NCBI GenBank assembly: GCA_044425705.1
Contig: JAWXVD010000015.1
Coordinates: 1-45,717, forward strand
Reading direction: 5' to 3'
Length of the DNA stretch: 45,717 nt
Origin: JAWXVD01 sp044425705
Lineage (GTDB): Bacteria; Bacillota; Clostridia; Lachnospirales; Lachnospiraceae
The position numbers and the translations under genes are program-made. This document shows positions 1 through 8,435 of the stretch, one piece after another. The notes beneath the pieces are model-generated. The model was not told where the DNA came from, did no database searches, and saw nothing but the letters and a program-made list of their open reading frames with translations. Position 1 is the first letter of the stretch, and every line of letters starts with the position of its first letter.

Positions 1-81
1 GTATATACCTCTCGTTTTTTTAGAATTTTACCAACTGGCTGGTCAGTAATAATCTAAATTTACTTGAGGTATTTTATTTTG

Positions 82-183
82 TCAATCTCTTGACCTATTT
101 ATAGTATACAGGAAGCTTTCTAAAATCTCAGGCATTGCATCTAGAATCATTTGAAGATGTGCTATATATTCATCAATTTTAAC
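82..183 (-). pseudogene. Short open fragment, unrecognised
   Basis: An open stretch of about 33 codons follows the ATPase stop on the same strand and reads KIDEYIAHLQ then MILDAMPEILESFLYTINRS before a TGA. There is no ATG at its beginning; the only internal ATG is at 150. It has no ribosome site of its own. It may be the tail of a broken gene or chance; I recognise no family. Confidence 0.2.
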
Positions 184-185
184 AA

Positions 186-1583
186 CTATAACTTACTTAT
201 AAGTTTTAACTTGGGATTTACAGTTGCTTCATCTAAAAGACCTTTAGTAAATCCACCTGTACTAAAAATAATATATTCCACATTTTTTGCTTTTGTCATA
301 TGCATTAAAATCTTTCCTTTTTCTTGTAATGAGTGCAATACATCTAATCCTTTTTCTGATTTTGTATATTTACATTCTCCTACAATCAAATTTTTTTCTA
401 TACTATCAATAGCAACAATATCTACTTCTCCTGTTTTCGCACCCCAATATCTACCTAATTTATCAAAATTAAATTCCCAAGTGCCATTTATGTTCAGTTC
501 CCACATTTTTTCCCTTGTTACATCTTCGTAGATATAAGAAACATAATTCTGCACAAATCCACTTTTGATTTTATTTAATACAAAGCCTGTTTCTCCTTTT
601 TCAAGAAAAGAACGATATGGATATATAAACTTAAACCAAAAAGCAATGTAATTATCTGTCAGCTTATATAAACCACTTTTTGATTTTTCAGGATTCTGCT
701 CTGTAATAGGCACTTCTCTCTCAATCAAATCTAAATCCATAAGTACCTTCATATATTTTGTAATACTCGTGGACTTAATTCCAATTTCAGAAGAAATCTC
801 CGATAATTTATGATTACCAAAGGCAATAGCCTTCATCAGTGAAAAATAACTTCCAATCTCACTAACTTCCTTTTGTAATAAGAAATAAGGTTCTTCATAT
901 AAAAAGCTCTGCTTATTTAGAATTGACTTTTCAATGGCAAGATATATTTCTTCGTGAAAACTTAGCATTTCTATATATTTTGGCACACCACCTGTAACAG
1001 CATAAAACGGAATAAGCTCCTCACTGTTTTTCTGCTCATAAAATTCATTATAATGTTTAAATGCAATTTGCTTTAGTTTGATTTGTGCCGTTCTTCTGCC
1101 ATATAGAGGACTACCATAATCAAGTGCCTGCGATTTCATAAGTGATATATAGGACCCACAAATGATAAACATGATACGATGATCTTTCATTACAGTATCC
1201 CATGCCTTTTGAATGATGGAAGGAAAAGCCCCATTTGATATGCCAATATATTGAAATTCATCAATTACAATAATTTTTTTTTCACTTTGTTTAAATTTAA
1301 CAATTTGTTTGAATATAGAAATCCAATCTACATCTGCACTTTTTAATAGTTCATTTCCTGTAAAATCTGCAACCATATCACGAAAAGCCTTTTTATTTTG
1401 CTGTTCAGATTCTTCAGTCGCCAAAAAATACAGACCATTATCATGTGTTCTTAAAAACTCACTGATTAACTCCGTTTTGCCAACTCTACGTCTGCCATAA
1501 ATCACTACAAAATTAGAATTCGGACTATTATATTCTGCTTGTAGAGTGTTCATTTCATCTATTCTGTCAACAAATTTTCTCAT
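186..1583 (-). CDS. ATP-binding protein of the ATPase_2/DUF234 family
   Basis: A STAND-like P-loop ATPase. The Walker A motif is GRRRVGKTE about 30 residues in, and the Walker B-like segment IIVIDEFQYI follows. A winged-helix-like middle (KLSEISSEIGIKSTSITKYM) leads to a C-terminal DUF234 region with a nuclease-like D-x(n)-E-x-K (VDIVAIDS then VGECKY). The family is common in archaea and clostridia and its role is unsettled; membrane or defence functions have been suggested. I chose ATG 1583 (MRKFVDR) because the family begins there and AAAGGTG lies 8 nt upstream. ATG 1601, directly after the repeated leader, is an in-frame alternative. A consensus promoter lies just upstream, and the gene appears to be transcribed alone. 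Confidence 0.8.
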   Translation of the reverse strand: MRKFVDRIDEMNTLQAEYNSPNSNFVVIYGRRRVGKTELISEFLRTHDNGLYFLATEESEQQNKKAFRDMVADFTGNELLKSADVDWISIFKQIVKFKQSEKKIIVIDEFQYIGISNGAFPSIIQKAWDTVMKDHRIMFIICGSYISLMKSQALDYGSPLYGRRTAQIKLKQIAFKHYNEFYEQKNSEELIPFYAVTGGVPKYIEMLSFHEEIYLAIEKSILNKQSFLYEEPYFLLQKEVSEIGSYFSLMKAIAFGNHKLSEISSEIGIKSTSITKYMKVLMDLDLIEREVPITEQNPEKSKSGLYKLTDNYIAFWFKFIYPYRSFLEKGETGFVLNKIKSGFVQNYVSYIYEDVTREKMWELNINGTWEFNFDKLGRYWGAKTGEVDIVAIDSIEKNLIVGECKYTKSEKGLDVLHSLQEKGKILMHMTKAKNVEYIIFSTGGFTKGLLDEATVNPKLKLISKL

Positions 1584-1601
1584 CAGACCGACACCTTTCA
1601 T

Positions 1602-1637
1602 TTTAATATTTATCACTTTCTCATAATCTGGCAACTT
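1602..1637 (-). repeat. Gene-start leader repeat, copy 1
   Basis: On the minus strand this reads AAGTTGCCAGATTATGAGAA followed by AGTGATAAATATTAAA and then ATG at 1601. The same sequence, with few changes, precedes the start codons of unrelated genes at 28109, 30309, 39057 and 42680. Here it lies between a sigma-A promoter and the ATPase gene, so it would be in the 5' untranslated region. The GAGAAAG inside could be a weak ribosome site, but its distance to the ATG is longer than usual. Confidence 0.75.
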
Positions 1638-1675
1638 GTAATAAATTTTATCCTTCATACAACAACCATATAATT

Positions 1676-1703
1676 ATTATACCGAAAAGTATAATAATTT
1701 CAA
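1676..1703 (-). promoter_or_regulatory. Sigma-A promoter of the DUF234 ATPase
   Basis: On the minus strand TTGAAA (1703-1698) and TATAAT (1681-1676) are separated by 16 nt. The sequence AATTATTATACTT occurs twice in direct orientation across this region (about 1685-1713), which could be an operator. The predicted transcript starts near 1669, downstream of which lies the leader repeat. Confidence 0.6.
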
Positions 1704-1750
1704 GTATAATAATTCGGCAAAAATATACAAGAGCTGACAACATAACAGAA

Positions 1751-1780
1751 ACCGACAGTATTTGCAATGCAGTCGGCTTT
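1751..1780 (-). terminator. Hairpin after the PLP decarboxylase gene
   Basis: CCGAC (1752-1756) pairs with GTCGG (1772-1776), with flanking bases extending the stem and a self-complementary GCAAATAC/GCATTGC-like centre. On the minus strand the stem is followed by TTTCTGTT, a modest U-run. It lies 27 nt beyond the stop of the decarboxylase gene. On the plus strand it is followed by CTTTTATTT, so it could act in both directions. Confidence 0.5.
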
Positions 1781-1806
1781 TATTTGAATTATTTATTTTA
1801 TCGGCA

Positions 1807-3024
1807 TTATATATTAATATTTCCATCAACTGTTAAAAATAATTCTTTCGGTGGAATTTGCGATGAAAATTGCATGGGTGAAAGTACTGCTGCGTAGCTA
1901 CCAGCATTTGTAAAAATAACAATATCACCAATTTCTAACAATGGAAGTTCTATATTTGTTGCGACAACATCAGTAGCAGTACACAAATTACCCACTAACT
2001 CTACTACTTCAAGCTCTCTCTCTTCATGCAAAGTGATAATTTGAGAAGGATTTTTTGAAGTATACAAGGGTTCCGAACTAGCTAATTTTTTATCTCCACT
2101 ATATTTTGCAACTAACTGCGAAATACTTGGACGTATAAATCCATTTAACGTATTATGTAAAATCACGTATTTCTTGCCAAATGAAATCTTCTTATCTAAT
2201 ACCTTTGATACATATATGCCACTTTTACCTACCACATAACGCCCTGTTTCTATATAAATTTGTGTGTGCAATAATGTTTGTAATAATGATTCAATTAATT
2301 GATTCGTTTGCTCAGCTAATTTTTGAATATTAACTTCAATATCTGAAACTTCATATGGAATACCAATTCCAGAACCCATATTGATGAACATTAAATCATA
2401 CCCTAATTTAGATTGTACTCTATTCGCAAGATTCAACACATTTTCATAATATTTGCCAAGCTTTTCATCTTTTAATTCTTGGCTTCTAATATGAATATGC
2501 AGTCCAACAATTTCTATATTTTGGAATTTTAAGATATCATCTAGCATCTCAAAAAAATAATCTTCATCTATACCAAATTTAGAAGATATGCCCTCATCAT
2601 GATCAAATGAAAAATTCGGATTGAGCCTTACTCCTATTTTTGCAATAACTTTCTGTTCTTGCGCTACTGCATCAATAAGATTTATTTCATTTATACTATC
2701 TGCAATAATTGTTGATATATGAATGGTGTCTTCAATATTCTTTTTGGTCTTGCCTGGTGCCGAATATTGAATATCATCTTTTGAAACATTCTCACTTTTT
2801 CCCATCATTACTTCTGCTACACTTGCAGCATCTACGCCAAAACCCTTTGATAAAATACTATGCACCACATTCTGATTGGCATTGGTTTTTATAGAATATA
2901 AAAACTTCACATTATGAAAATGATTTTTCAAATGATTCACACGCTTGATAATTTCTGTTTCATCATATAAATAAAAACTGTCATATTTTTGTGCTTGTCT
3001 ATAAATTTCATCTTTATTATTCAT
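1807..3024 (-). CDS. Fold-type III PLP decarboxylase (LysA/ODC-like)
   Basis: A 405-residue protein of the alanine-racemase-barrel decarboxylase family, which includes diaminopimelate and ornithine decarboxylases. The PLP lysine is in YSIKTNAN near residue 46. The phosphate-binding loop is MGSGIG, the HVGSQ equivalent is HIHIRSQ, the EPGR equivalent is ETGRYVVG, and the C-terminal active-site cysteine is in NLCTATDV. Several positions depart from LysA consensus, and there are no lysine-biosynthesis neighbours, so a specialised substrate (as for SbnH-type enzymes) is as likely as diaminopimelate. It lies 76 nt after a P-loop kinase-like gene on the same strand, with a hairpin between them, and may be co-transcribed with it. 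Confidence 0.75.
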   Translation of the reverse strand: MNNKDEIYRQAQKYDSFYLYDETEIIKRVNHLKNHFHNVKFLYSIKTNANQNVVHSILSKGFGVDAASVAEVMMGKSENVSKDDIQYSAPGKTKKNIEDTIHISTIIADSINEINLIDAVAQEQKVIAKIGVRLNPNFSFDHDEGISSKFGIDEDYFFEMLDDILKFQNIEIVGLHIHIRSQELKDEKLGKYYENVLNLANRVQSKLGYDLMFINMGSGIGIPYEVSDIEVNIQKLAEQTNQLIESLLQTLLHTQIYIETGRYVVGKSGIYVSKVLDKKISFGKKYVILHNTLNGFIRPSISQLVAKYSGDKKLASSEPLYTSKNPSQIITLHEERELEVVELVGNLCTATDVVATNIELPLLEIGDIVIFTNAGSYAAVLSPMQFSSQIPPKELFLTVDGNINI

Positions 3025-3038
3025 AGTCTCCCCTATAT

Positions 3039-3091
3039 TTAAGGGAACCTATAAGAACTCATAGCACTAGAGTTATTAGAGATTCCCTTAA
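3039..3091 (-). other. Imperfect hairpin between kinase-like and decarboxylase genes
   Basis: TTAAGGGAA (3039-3047) is perfectly complementary to TTCCCTTAA (3083-3091), and the pairing continues inward with mismatches (ACTCATAG against AGAGTTAT). There is no U-run, so it is more likely an attenuator or processing stem than a full terminator between two genes of one transcript. Confidence 0.5.
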
Positions 3092-3100
3092 GAAAATAAA

Positions 3101-4255
3101 TTAATATTCATTATACATCAAATACAATGCCAATAAAGGCCCATTTTCATATCCCTCTGTAGAATAATGATTTTTTAACATATCATATTGTTCCAGTAAT
3201 AGCTGCGAATACCGTACTTCATTTTTTATTCCAAGCACAAGGCAAAGCATAGATTTTGCAATTGGATATTTTATCTTATCAAAATCTCCGACCAATTCTT
3301 CCACATATTTCGCATCAGCACTTGCTAAGGCTAATGTAGCAGTTTCAATAAACTCAGCTTGTCCATTTGTGACATAACGTTTTAAGATATATGGCATTAC
3401 TTGCTCTTCCATCGACATAATCTTATCTATAATATATTCCCTATTCATAATCACTTTCGATTTACGCATATATTTGATAATATCCTCTGGTTGATTTAAT
3501 TGATTAATTTGCTCTTGATCAGATTCGACTTTTTCATTTTGTTCCATTCCAAGAAATCTGCTAGCTGCATCATTAATATCACTATTCAATTCATGATTGC
3601 GCATCATACAATAACTAAAATACAAAAAATTTGCCACTGACATTTCTTCTAAACTATTATCACGAAAGAAGTTTTTAGATAACTTAACTTTTTCATACCT
3701 ATTTTTTGTCTCAAAGATTTTGCCCTTATGTATATCGATAATTTCATCTGCTACTTCTTCTGGACTTTTCCCATCTATAAGTAGTTTATGTCTGACATTT
3801 TTATATACAGATTCATAATACCGAATGTCTTCTTGAATCTCCTTCAAATAATGCTCCTTATGTTCCATCTTATAGTCATTATCTGTATAACAAATATCAT
3901 TCACATCAGAAAAAACTAATCTATCGAATATATTTATTGCACTATCTTGTAATTCAATTGCAATTACATTCGACCAGAGTAAATACTTATCAAATACATT
4001 GATATTAATAATCGGACTAATTGCAATCACTTTATTGTCTTCTTTATTCTGAATGATGGCATCTAGAACGACACCTCTTTTCTCATCTCTTACATATTGA
4101 TTGGTATTTTTGTTGACAAATTTTTCTAATGTTGTATTATAATAAATCTTTGTTTCTTCATCTAGGTCATAAAAGCGATATCCTATTTTTTCAGCCAACA
4201 CCTCACCTGCTGTAGTTTTTCCCACATTGGTAATTCCAAATAACAATATAATCAT
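3101..4255 (-). CDS. P-loop kinase-like protein with helical C-terminal domain
   Basis: The first 165 residues resemble shikimate kinase/AAA-type small kinases: Walker A GITNVGKTT at residues 7-15, then FYDLDEET as the substrate-side acidic segment. The following 200 residues are helical and repeat-like (ILKRYVTNGQAEF, YVEELVGDFDKIKYPIAKSM) and end in HYSTEGYENGPLLAL; I do not recognise that part. At 384 residues it is twice the length of shikimate kinase. Its start follows GGAAAGG. Its partner on the same strand is the PLP decarboxylase, so the pair may make or modify a small amino-acid-derived compound. That function is inference. Confidence 0.55.
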   Translation of the reverse strand: MIILLFGITNVGKTTAGEVLAEKIGYRFYDLDEETKIYYNTTLEKFVNKNTNQYVRDEKRGVVLDAIIQNKEDNKVIAISPIININVFDKYLLWSNVIAIELQDSAINIFDRLVFSDVNDICYTDNDYKMEHKEHYLKEIQEDIRYYESVYKNVRHKLLIDGKSPEEVADEIIDIHKGKIFETKNRYEKVKLSKNFFRDNSLEEMSVANFLYFSYCMMRNHELNSDINDAASRFLGMEQNEKVESDQEQINQLNQPEDIIKYMRKSKVIMNREYIIDKIMSMEEQVMPYILKRYVTNGQAEFIETATLALASADAKYVEELVGDFDKIKYPIAKSMLCLVLGIKNEVRYSQLLLEQYDMLKNHYSTEGYENGPLLALYLMYNEY

Positions 4256-4280
4256 ACTATATACCTTTCCAAAAATTATT

Positions 4281-4337
4281 TTTCACAAACCCGAACATCA
4301 ATCCAATTTGTATTGATTCATTTCTTATAAGCTTGAT
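4281..4337 (-). pseudogene. Remnant of AAA-ATPase/PD-(D/E)XK gene
   Basis: This piece translates as IRNESIQIGLMFGFVKN. It matches the internal segment RNESIQIGTMFGFVKNK of the intact ATPase at 26529-28109, and the DNA is also alike (ACAAACCCGAACAT in both). Only about 19 codons remain, fused on one side to the antitoxin fragment. It is a scar of an earlier copy of this ATPase family. Confidence 0.7.
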
Positions 4338-4338
4338 A

Positions 4339-4449
4339 CTATTCCCCATAAATTGTAACTATGGTTTGTGAACACAAATCATTAAAGATTGCGATTGCTT
4401 TTCTTTTCACTTCATCATCAATTCTAATATTTATACTTACGTTAGCCAT
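4339..4449 (-). pseudogene. Truncated RelB/DinJ-type antitoxin
   Basis: A 36-codon frame starts at ATG 4449 after GAGGT with 7-nt spacing. It reads MANVSINIRIDDEVKRKA then IAIFNDL, the ribbon-helix-helix N-terminus of RelB/DinJ antitoxins. It then diverges (CSQTIVTIYGE) and stops; the family is usually about 85-90 residues. No RelE/YafQ toxin follows. The break joins an ATPase remnant, so a deletion probably removed the rest. The DNA-binding half is intact and still has a promoter and operator-like repeat, so a short peptide could be made. Confidence 0.7.
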
Positions 4450-4502
4450 TGTCATTACCTCATTTTCATATATATCATACTACACCGTATGCCTAACGTA
4501 AA
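4436..4502 (-). promoter_or_regulatory. Promoter and inverted repeat of the truncated antitoxin
   Basis: On the minus strand TTTACG (4502-4497) and TATGAT (4479-4474) are separated by 17 nt. CTTACGTTAGCC (4436-4447), which overlaps the start codon, is the near-perfect inverse of GCCTAACGTAAA (4491-4502) over the -35. Such repeats fit autorepression by a RelB-type protein, or a leader hairpin that covers the ribosome site. Confidence 0.5.
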
Positions 4503-4621
4503 CATAATAGACATATTATTTCAGGATTTCAATTTAACCAACTTAAGCAATTATATCAATTGTGATTTTATTGATTTACAGAAAAAAGATGTTTTAGGAT
4601 TCGAAGTTTTACCATACTGCC

Positions 4622-5700
4622 TTACTTTCGTAGTAGTGAAGTATTTTCTCTTATAAAATCGGCGGAAACATTTAATTCTTTCATAACGTTAACTAATACC
4701 TCTATTCCTTGTTCTATTCCTTGATCTACTCCTAATAATCTACTATCTTCCATCATTTCATCGATTGCTTGACACATATTCATATCCTCGCCTTCTTCTT
4801 TTATTTCTAGATTTAATTTTGTTACAATATTAATTACCATTGCTGTATGGGGATCTAAGTGCATTAAGTTCTTGTCCTTTTTTAGTAATCCCCTTATCTT
4901 TTCTTTATCTTTTTGGTATTTAAGGAAGGTCATTACCTCTTTTAAGCCTGATTTGAATAAAGAAAGCTCCTCTTCTTTTAATAGTGTTACTTTTCACGGC
5001 TACGCCATAAAAAGTAACGGACGCATGCCCATTTGAATTCGCCTACGGCGAGGGGCATGCTAATTGGCTCTTGTAATCGTTCTCTCCACACAAATCAGCG
5101 GAGTGATTTGTGTGGGCATGAAATGTAACTTAATAGTTCTGGTTCGATCAAAAATAATTTGTAATCTTGAAAGAACGGTTCTATTTTTTCAGGCACATCC
5201 ATCATCATATCTTTTAAACTACGTGGTCCATCCCAACTTTCACTTCCCCAATACATTACTATAGTAATTACAGGAATTAATTTATCTTCTTTATAGAACT
5301 TGGATAAAAATTCTCCTTCAGAATGTCCCTTATAATCCTCTGCTTCTTTATGCTTATGACCAATGTTATCCATTTGTTTTTGGTATTGTAAGGCATCGTA
5401 TAACATTGTCCTTACTGGCATGGCATAGTGAATCAAAGTTTGATTTTCTATACCAAAGATACAATATGCAACTTCATTGGTATACATGATGTTCCATAGT
5501 TTTAGTATATCTCGATGTTGTTCAATTGATTTACTTACCTTACCCTTTTCTCCCAGTATAGCTAATTGCGTGGTATCCAGTGCTTGTAAATCATCCGCCT
5601 TAACCACTGGCTTCCCTTGATATACTTTAAAATTAATCATATCAGCAAAAATATAAGGATTACTGATATATTGGTTGGTAGCTACATTTTCTTTCCCCAT
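4622..5700 (-). pseudogene. Rpn/YhgA-like PD-(D/E)XK nuclease gene split by a MITE
   Basis: The 5' part (from ATG 5700, AGAGGT upstream) encodes the family's N-terminal segments IFADMINFKVYQGK, YCIFGIENQ, HYAMPVRTMLYDALQ and VITIVMYWGSESWDGPRS. It runs to EPELL, then enters the inserted element and stops. The 3' part (to 4622) holds KEVMTFLKYQKDKEKIRG and the C-terminus. Removing 4986-5129 plus one 8-bp target copy joins EPELL to KEEELSLF in frame and gives a 308-residue protein, so the insertion is the only visible lesion. Family members are linked to RecA-independent recombination and were once called transposases. The 3' frame has an internal ATG at 4933 but no convincing start. Confidence 0.85.
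4986..5129. mobile_element. MITE-like three-hairpin element A
   Basis: A 144-bp insertion flanked by TTAATAGT on both sides (4978-4985 and 5130-5137). The ends are inverted: GTTACTTTTCA on the left, and GTTACATTTCA as the complement of the right. Three hairpins follow one another. H1 (4986-5018) has GTTACTTTT/AAAAGTAAC arms and GGC-TAC-GCC at its tip. H2 (5023-5060) has GCATGCCC/GGGGCATGC arms and GCC-TAC-GGC at its tip. H3 (5086-5115) has a perfect 12-bp stem, CCACACAAATCA. There is no coding capacity. The architecture matches 28277-28409. It was probably moved by a transposase supplied elsewhere. Confidence 0.85.
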
Positions 5701-5915
5701 TGTTGCGACCTCTCTTTCGTTGTATTGCAAGAGAATTGAGGGGATAAAATGAATAATAAAATAGATACTCTTACAATAGAAATATAATATACCCACCTTT
5801 TATCAATATAACGCTCTTGCTTTTTAATAGTTTGTTTGAAATTTTAGCAAGAACGGTACACTTGCCAGATTTGAAAATAGATATAGAAATAAGTAATTCC
5901 TAATAAGACAACGAC

Positions 5916-5957
5916 ATACGATATATAATTTTGCTACGCTAATATTATGTATCGTAT
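5916..5957. repeat. Solo hairpin with GCTACGC tip
   Basis: ATACGATA (5916-5923) pairs with TATCGTAT (5950-5957), and the pairing continues through an AT-rich imperfect stem to GC-TAC-GC at 5933-5939. The tip resembles H1 of the element at 4986. The surrounding stretch 5701-6168 holds no gene; it separates the Rpn gene from the chaperone operon, and apart from an AATATAATTC -10-like string near 6098 I see nothing else there. Confidence 0.5.
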
Positions 5958-6168
5958 CACTGTTTTCTGCCTAAAGTATAGCAAAAGTAGATAAAACCGT
6001 CAAGAATTTTATTTTCTATTCATTCCATATATGGGTTCTTCACTCAATCCTTTAATTGCTTTTATGTTACATTTCAGATTAAATAAATAAAAATTAATAT
6101 AATTCTTGCTTTTTTCTTTTTCAACCGATAAACTGTGTATATATTCTATTTACGAAAGAGAGACTTGC

Positions 6169-6726
6169 ATGCTATTCTTAAAAAAATTTCAAAATCATAA
6201 AAAAACATCCTCAGAACCATCAGAATTTCAGTTACAAATTACAAAACAATTAACTGATGTAGAAGAACTCCTTCAAAAATCAATAAAACGTCAAAGAAAG
6301 GTAGAGTCTACCATTGATTCTATGAGTGAATTAATAGAAGAACATACCGATAGTTTCTTAATACAATCCCAAATCCAAAGCAGAGAATCTTTCTTGATTC
6401 AAACACTCATAGAACAAGACGAATATCTTTATCGGCTTTCTTCTATAATGAAACAAGGGTCTACAACATCTAACTGGATAGAACAGATTCATTCCATGCA
6501 ATCTATCACACATCAAAAATTAAGAACAGTCAATCTTCATGTTATCTCTGACGAACAGGTACTGATTGATTTTCAAATACATGAGGTGATTGATATTTTC
6601 CCTACATATAATATTTCAAATAAAAATAAAGTATATCAAATCATCACACCTGGATATCTTTACCAGGGAACTATACTAAAAAAAGCTACTATTATTGCTT
6701 ATAAATATGAGGAGAAACACAAATGA
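6169..6726 (+). CDS. GrpE-like nucleotide exchange factor
   Basis: A 185-residue protein begins at ATG 6169 after AAAGAGAG. Its N-terminal two thirds is a charged coiled coil. The C-terminal 60 residues follow the GrpE beta-wing pattern: IHEVIDIFPTYN, then VYQIITPGYLYQGTILKKAT, comparable to the VVxVLQKGYxLxxRVLRPA segment of GrpE. The stop overlaps the Hsp70 start as ATGA, so the two are translationally coupled. It very likely serves the downstream Hsp70 rather than the housekeeping DnaK. It is diverged enough that a sequence-only search may call it hypothetical. Confidence 0.7.
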   Translation: MLFLKKFQNHKKTSSEPSEFQLQITKQLTDVEELLQKSIKRQRKVESTIDSMSELIEEHTDSFLIQSQIQSRESFLIQTLIEQDEYLYRLSSIMKQGSTTSNWIEQIHSMQSITHQKLRTVNLHVISDEQVLIDFQIHEVIDIFPTYNISNKNKVYQIITPGYLYQGTILKKATIIAYKYEEKHK

Positions 6727-8432
6727 AAAAAATTATAGGAATTGACCTAGGTACTTCTACATCGGAAATTTCCATATTAAAAAACGGACACCCCACTTTA
6801 ATCCCTAATAAACAAGGAGAGTTCATTACTCCTTCTGTGGTTGGTAAAATAGATAACGACTTTATCGTTGGGTCCGTTGCTACCCAACGTCAATTACTTT
6901 ATCCACATGATACAGCCCTTGAAATCAAAAGAAATATGGGTTCTTGTGAACCTATTTACTTATCTGGCAAATCCTATACTGCTGTAGAACTTTCTGCTGA
7001 AATTTTAAAATATTTAAAAGCTAGTGCAGAAATTCACTTGAAAGAATCTATTGAGCATGCTGTCATTACTGTACCCGCTTATTTTACAAATGCACAAAGA
7101 AATGCAACTATGGAAGCAGGTCGTTTAGCTGGTTTTACAGTAGAGCGTATTATAAATGAACCTACAGCTGCGGCTTTAAGCTTTGGTATTGACCATTTAG
7201 AGGATGAATCTAAAATATTAGTCTACGATTTAGGTGGTGGTACCTTTGATGTTACCTTATTAGAAATGTTTGATGGTGTCCTAGAAGTGCAAGCTAGTAG
7301 TGGCAATAATCAACTAGGCGGTAAAGAATTCGACCAAAAATTGATTGATTATCTATTAAAAATTGCTTTAGACAAATACCATGCAGACATACGTAATGAT
7401 ATTTATGCAATGGTAAAACTGAGAGAAGCTGCTATTCAATGTAAAATTGCTCTGAGCACACAAGATACTTACGAAATAGTATTGCCTATGCTTGCCGTGG
7501 TAAATGGTACCGCTATCACCTTTCAAGAAACAGTTACTCGTGAGACATTTGAACATTTAATTAAAGACCTTGTAGACTTAACTCACGAACCTATTAACAC
7601 TGTACTACAAGACAGTAATTGTATGATTCATGAAGTAGATTTAATTTTATTAGTAGGTGGCTCCACCAAAATTCCTTATGTGGAACATTATGTAGAATCC
7701 ATATTTCAGAAAACACCAGAAAAACTCGTAGATCCCGATTTAGCTGTTGCTCTAGGTGCTGCAGTACAAGCCGGTATTTTAAATGATGAAATTAGTCAAG
7801 AAGATGGTATTATGTTAATTGATGTATCTCCTTATGCCCTAGGAATTCAAACAATAATCCACATATATGATATGCCCTTTGGTGACCATATGGATGTTAT
7901 CATTCCAAGAAATACCACCATACCAATCAGTAAAACTTCAAGGTACACCACCTCTTTTGATAACCAGTCAATTGCAAAAATATCTGTTTACCAAGGTGAT
8001 TCTGAGATAGCTAGTGAAAATATTTTATTAGGCAATTTTGATATCGGAACTTTCCCTCGTGGCAAAGCTGGAAAAGAGCATATCGAGGTTACCTTTTCTT
8101 ATGATTTAAATGGCATATTGGTGGTTACTGCCAATATTGTATCTACTGGAAAAACAGCATCCATTTCTTTAAATATGAATGAAGTAAAAGAACCAGAAGA
8201 AACTCTTGATCTTACCAGTTGGCAGCAAGGAACTCATGCAAGAAAATTTCGTTCTACTATTCGCAAAGCAGAACGCATGTTAACAAATTTCCGTGTTGAT
8301 ATAGATGATCATTTTGCACTGGAAGATTTATTAGATGAACTCAAAAAAGCAATTATCTTAGATGAAGATATTGAGGACATCGAAGATATTGAATTTGATA
8401 TTTTAGATTTACTAGATGAAATGGAGAGCTAA
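6723..8432 (+). CDS. Variant Hsp70 chaperone
   Basis: A 569-residue Hsp70. The ATPase landmarks are GIDLGTSTS (residues 6-14), the catalytic lysine in EIKRNMG (K69), DLGGGTFD (169-176) and LVGGSTKIP. The substrate domain is recognisable (GNFDIGTFPRGKAG, then VTFSYDLNGILVVTA). The helical lid is much reduced and ends in a very acidic tail (DEDIEDIEDIEFDILDLLDE), without the usual EEVD-like or disordered DnaK tail. It lies between a GrpE-like and a J-like gene, forming a self-contained accessory chaperone set distinct from dnaK-grpE-dnaJ of the heat-shock operon. Its client is unknown. Confidence 0.85.
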   Translation: MKKIIGIDLGTSTSEISILKNGHPTLIPNKQGEFITPSVVGKIDNDFIVGSVATQRQLLYPHDTALEIKRNMGSCEPIYLSGKSYTAVELSAEILKYLKASAEIHLKESIEHAVITVPAYFTNAQRNATMEAGRLAGFTVERIINEPTAAALSFGIDHLEDESKILVYDLGGGTFDVTLLEMFDGVLEVQASSGNNQLGGKEFDQKLIDYLLKIALDKYHADIRNDIYAMVKLREAAIQCKIALSTQDTYEIVLPMLAVVNGTAITFQETVTRETFEHLIKDLVDLTHEPINTVLQDSNCMIHEVDLILLVGGSTKIPYVEHYVESIFQKTPEKLVDPDLAVALGAAVQAGILNDEISQEDGIMLIDVSPYALGIQTIIHIYDMPFGDHMDVIIPRNTTIPISKTSRYTTSFDNQSIAKISVYQGDSEIASENILLGNFDIGTFPRGKAGKEHIEVTFSYDLNGILVVTANIVSTGKTASISLNMNEVKEPEETLDLTSWQQGTHARKFRSTIRKAERMLTNFRVDIDDHFALEDLLDELKKAIILDEDIEDIEDIEFDILDLLDEMES

Positions 8433-8435
8433 CAT

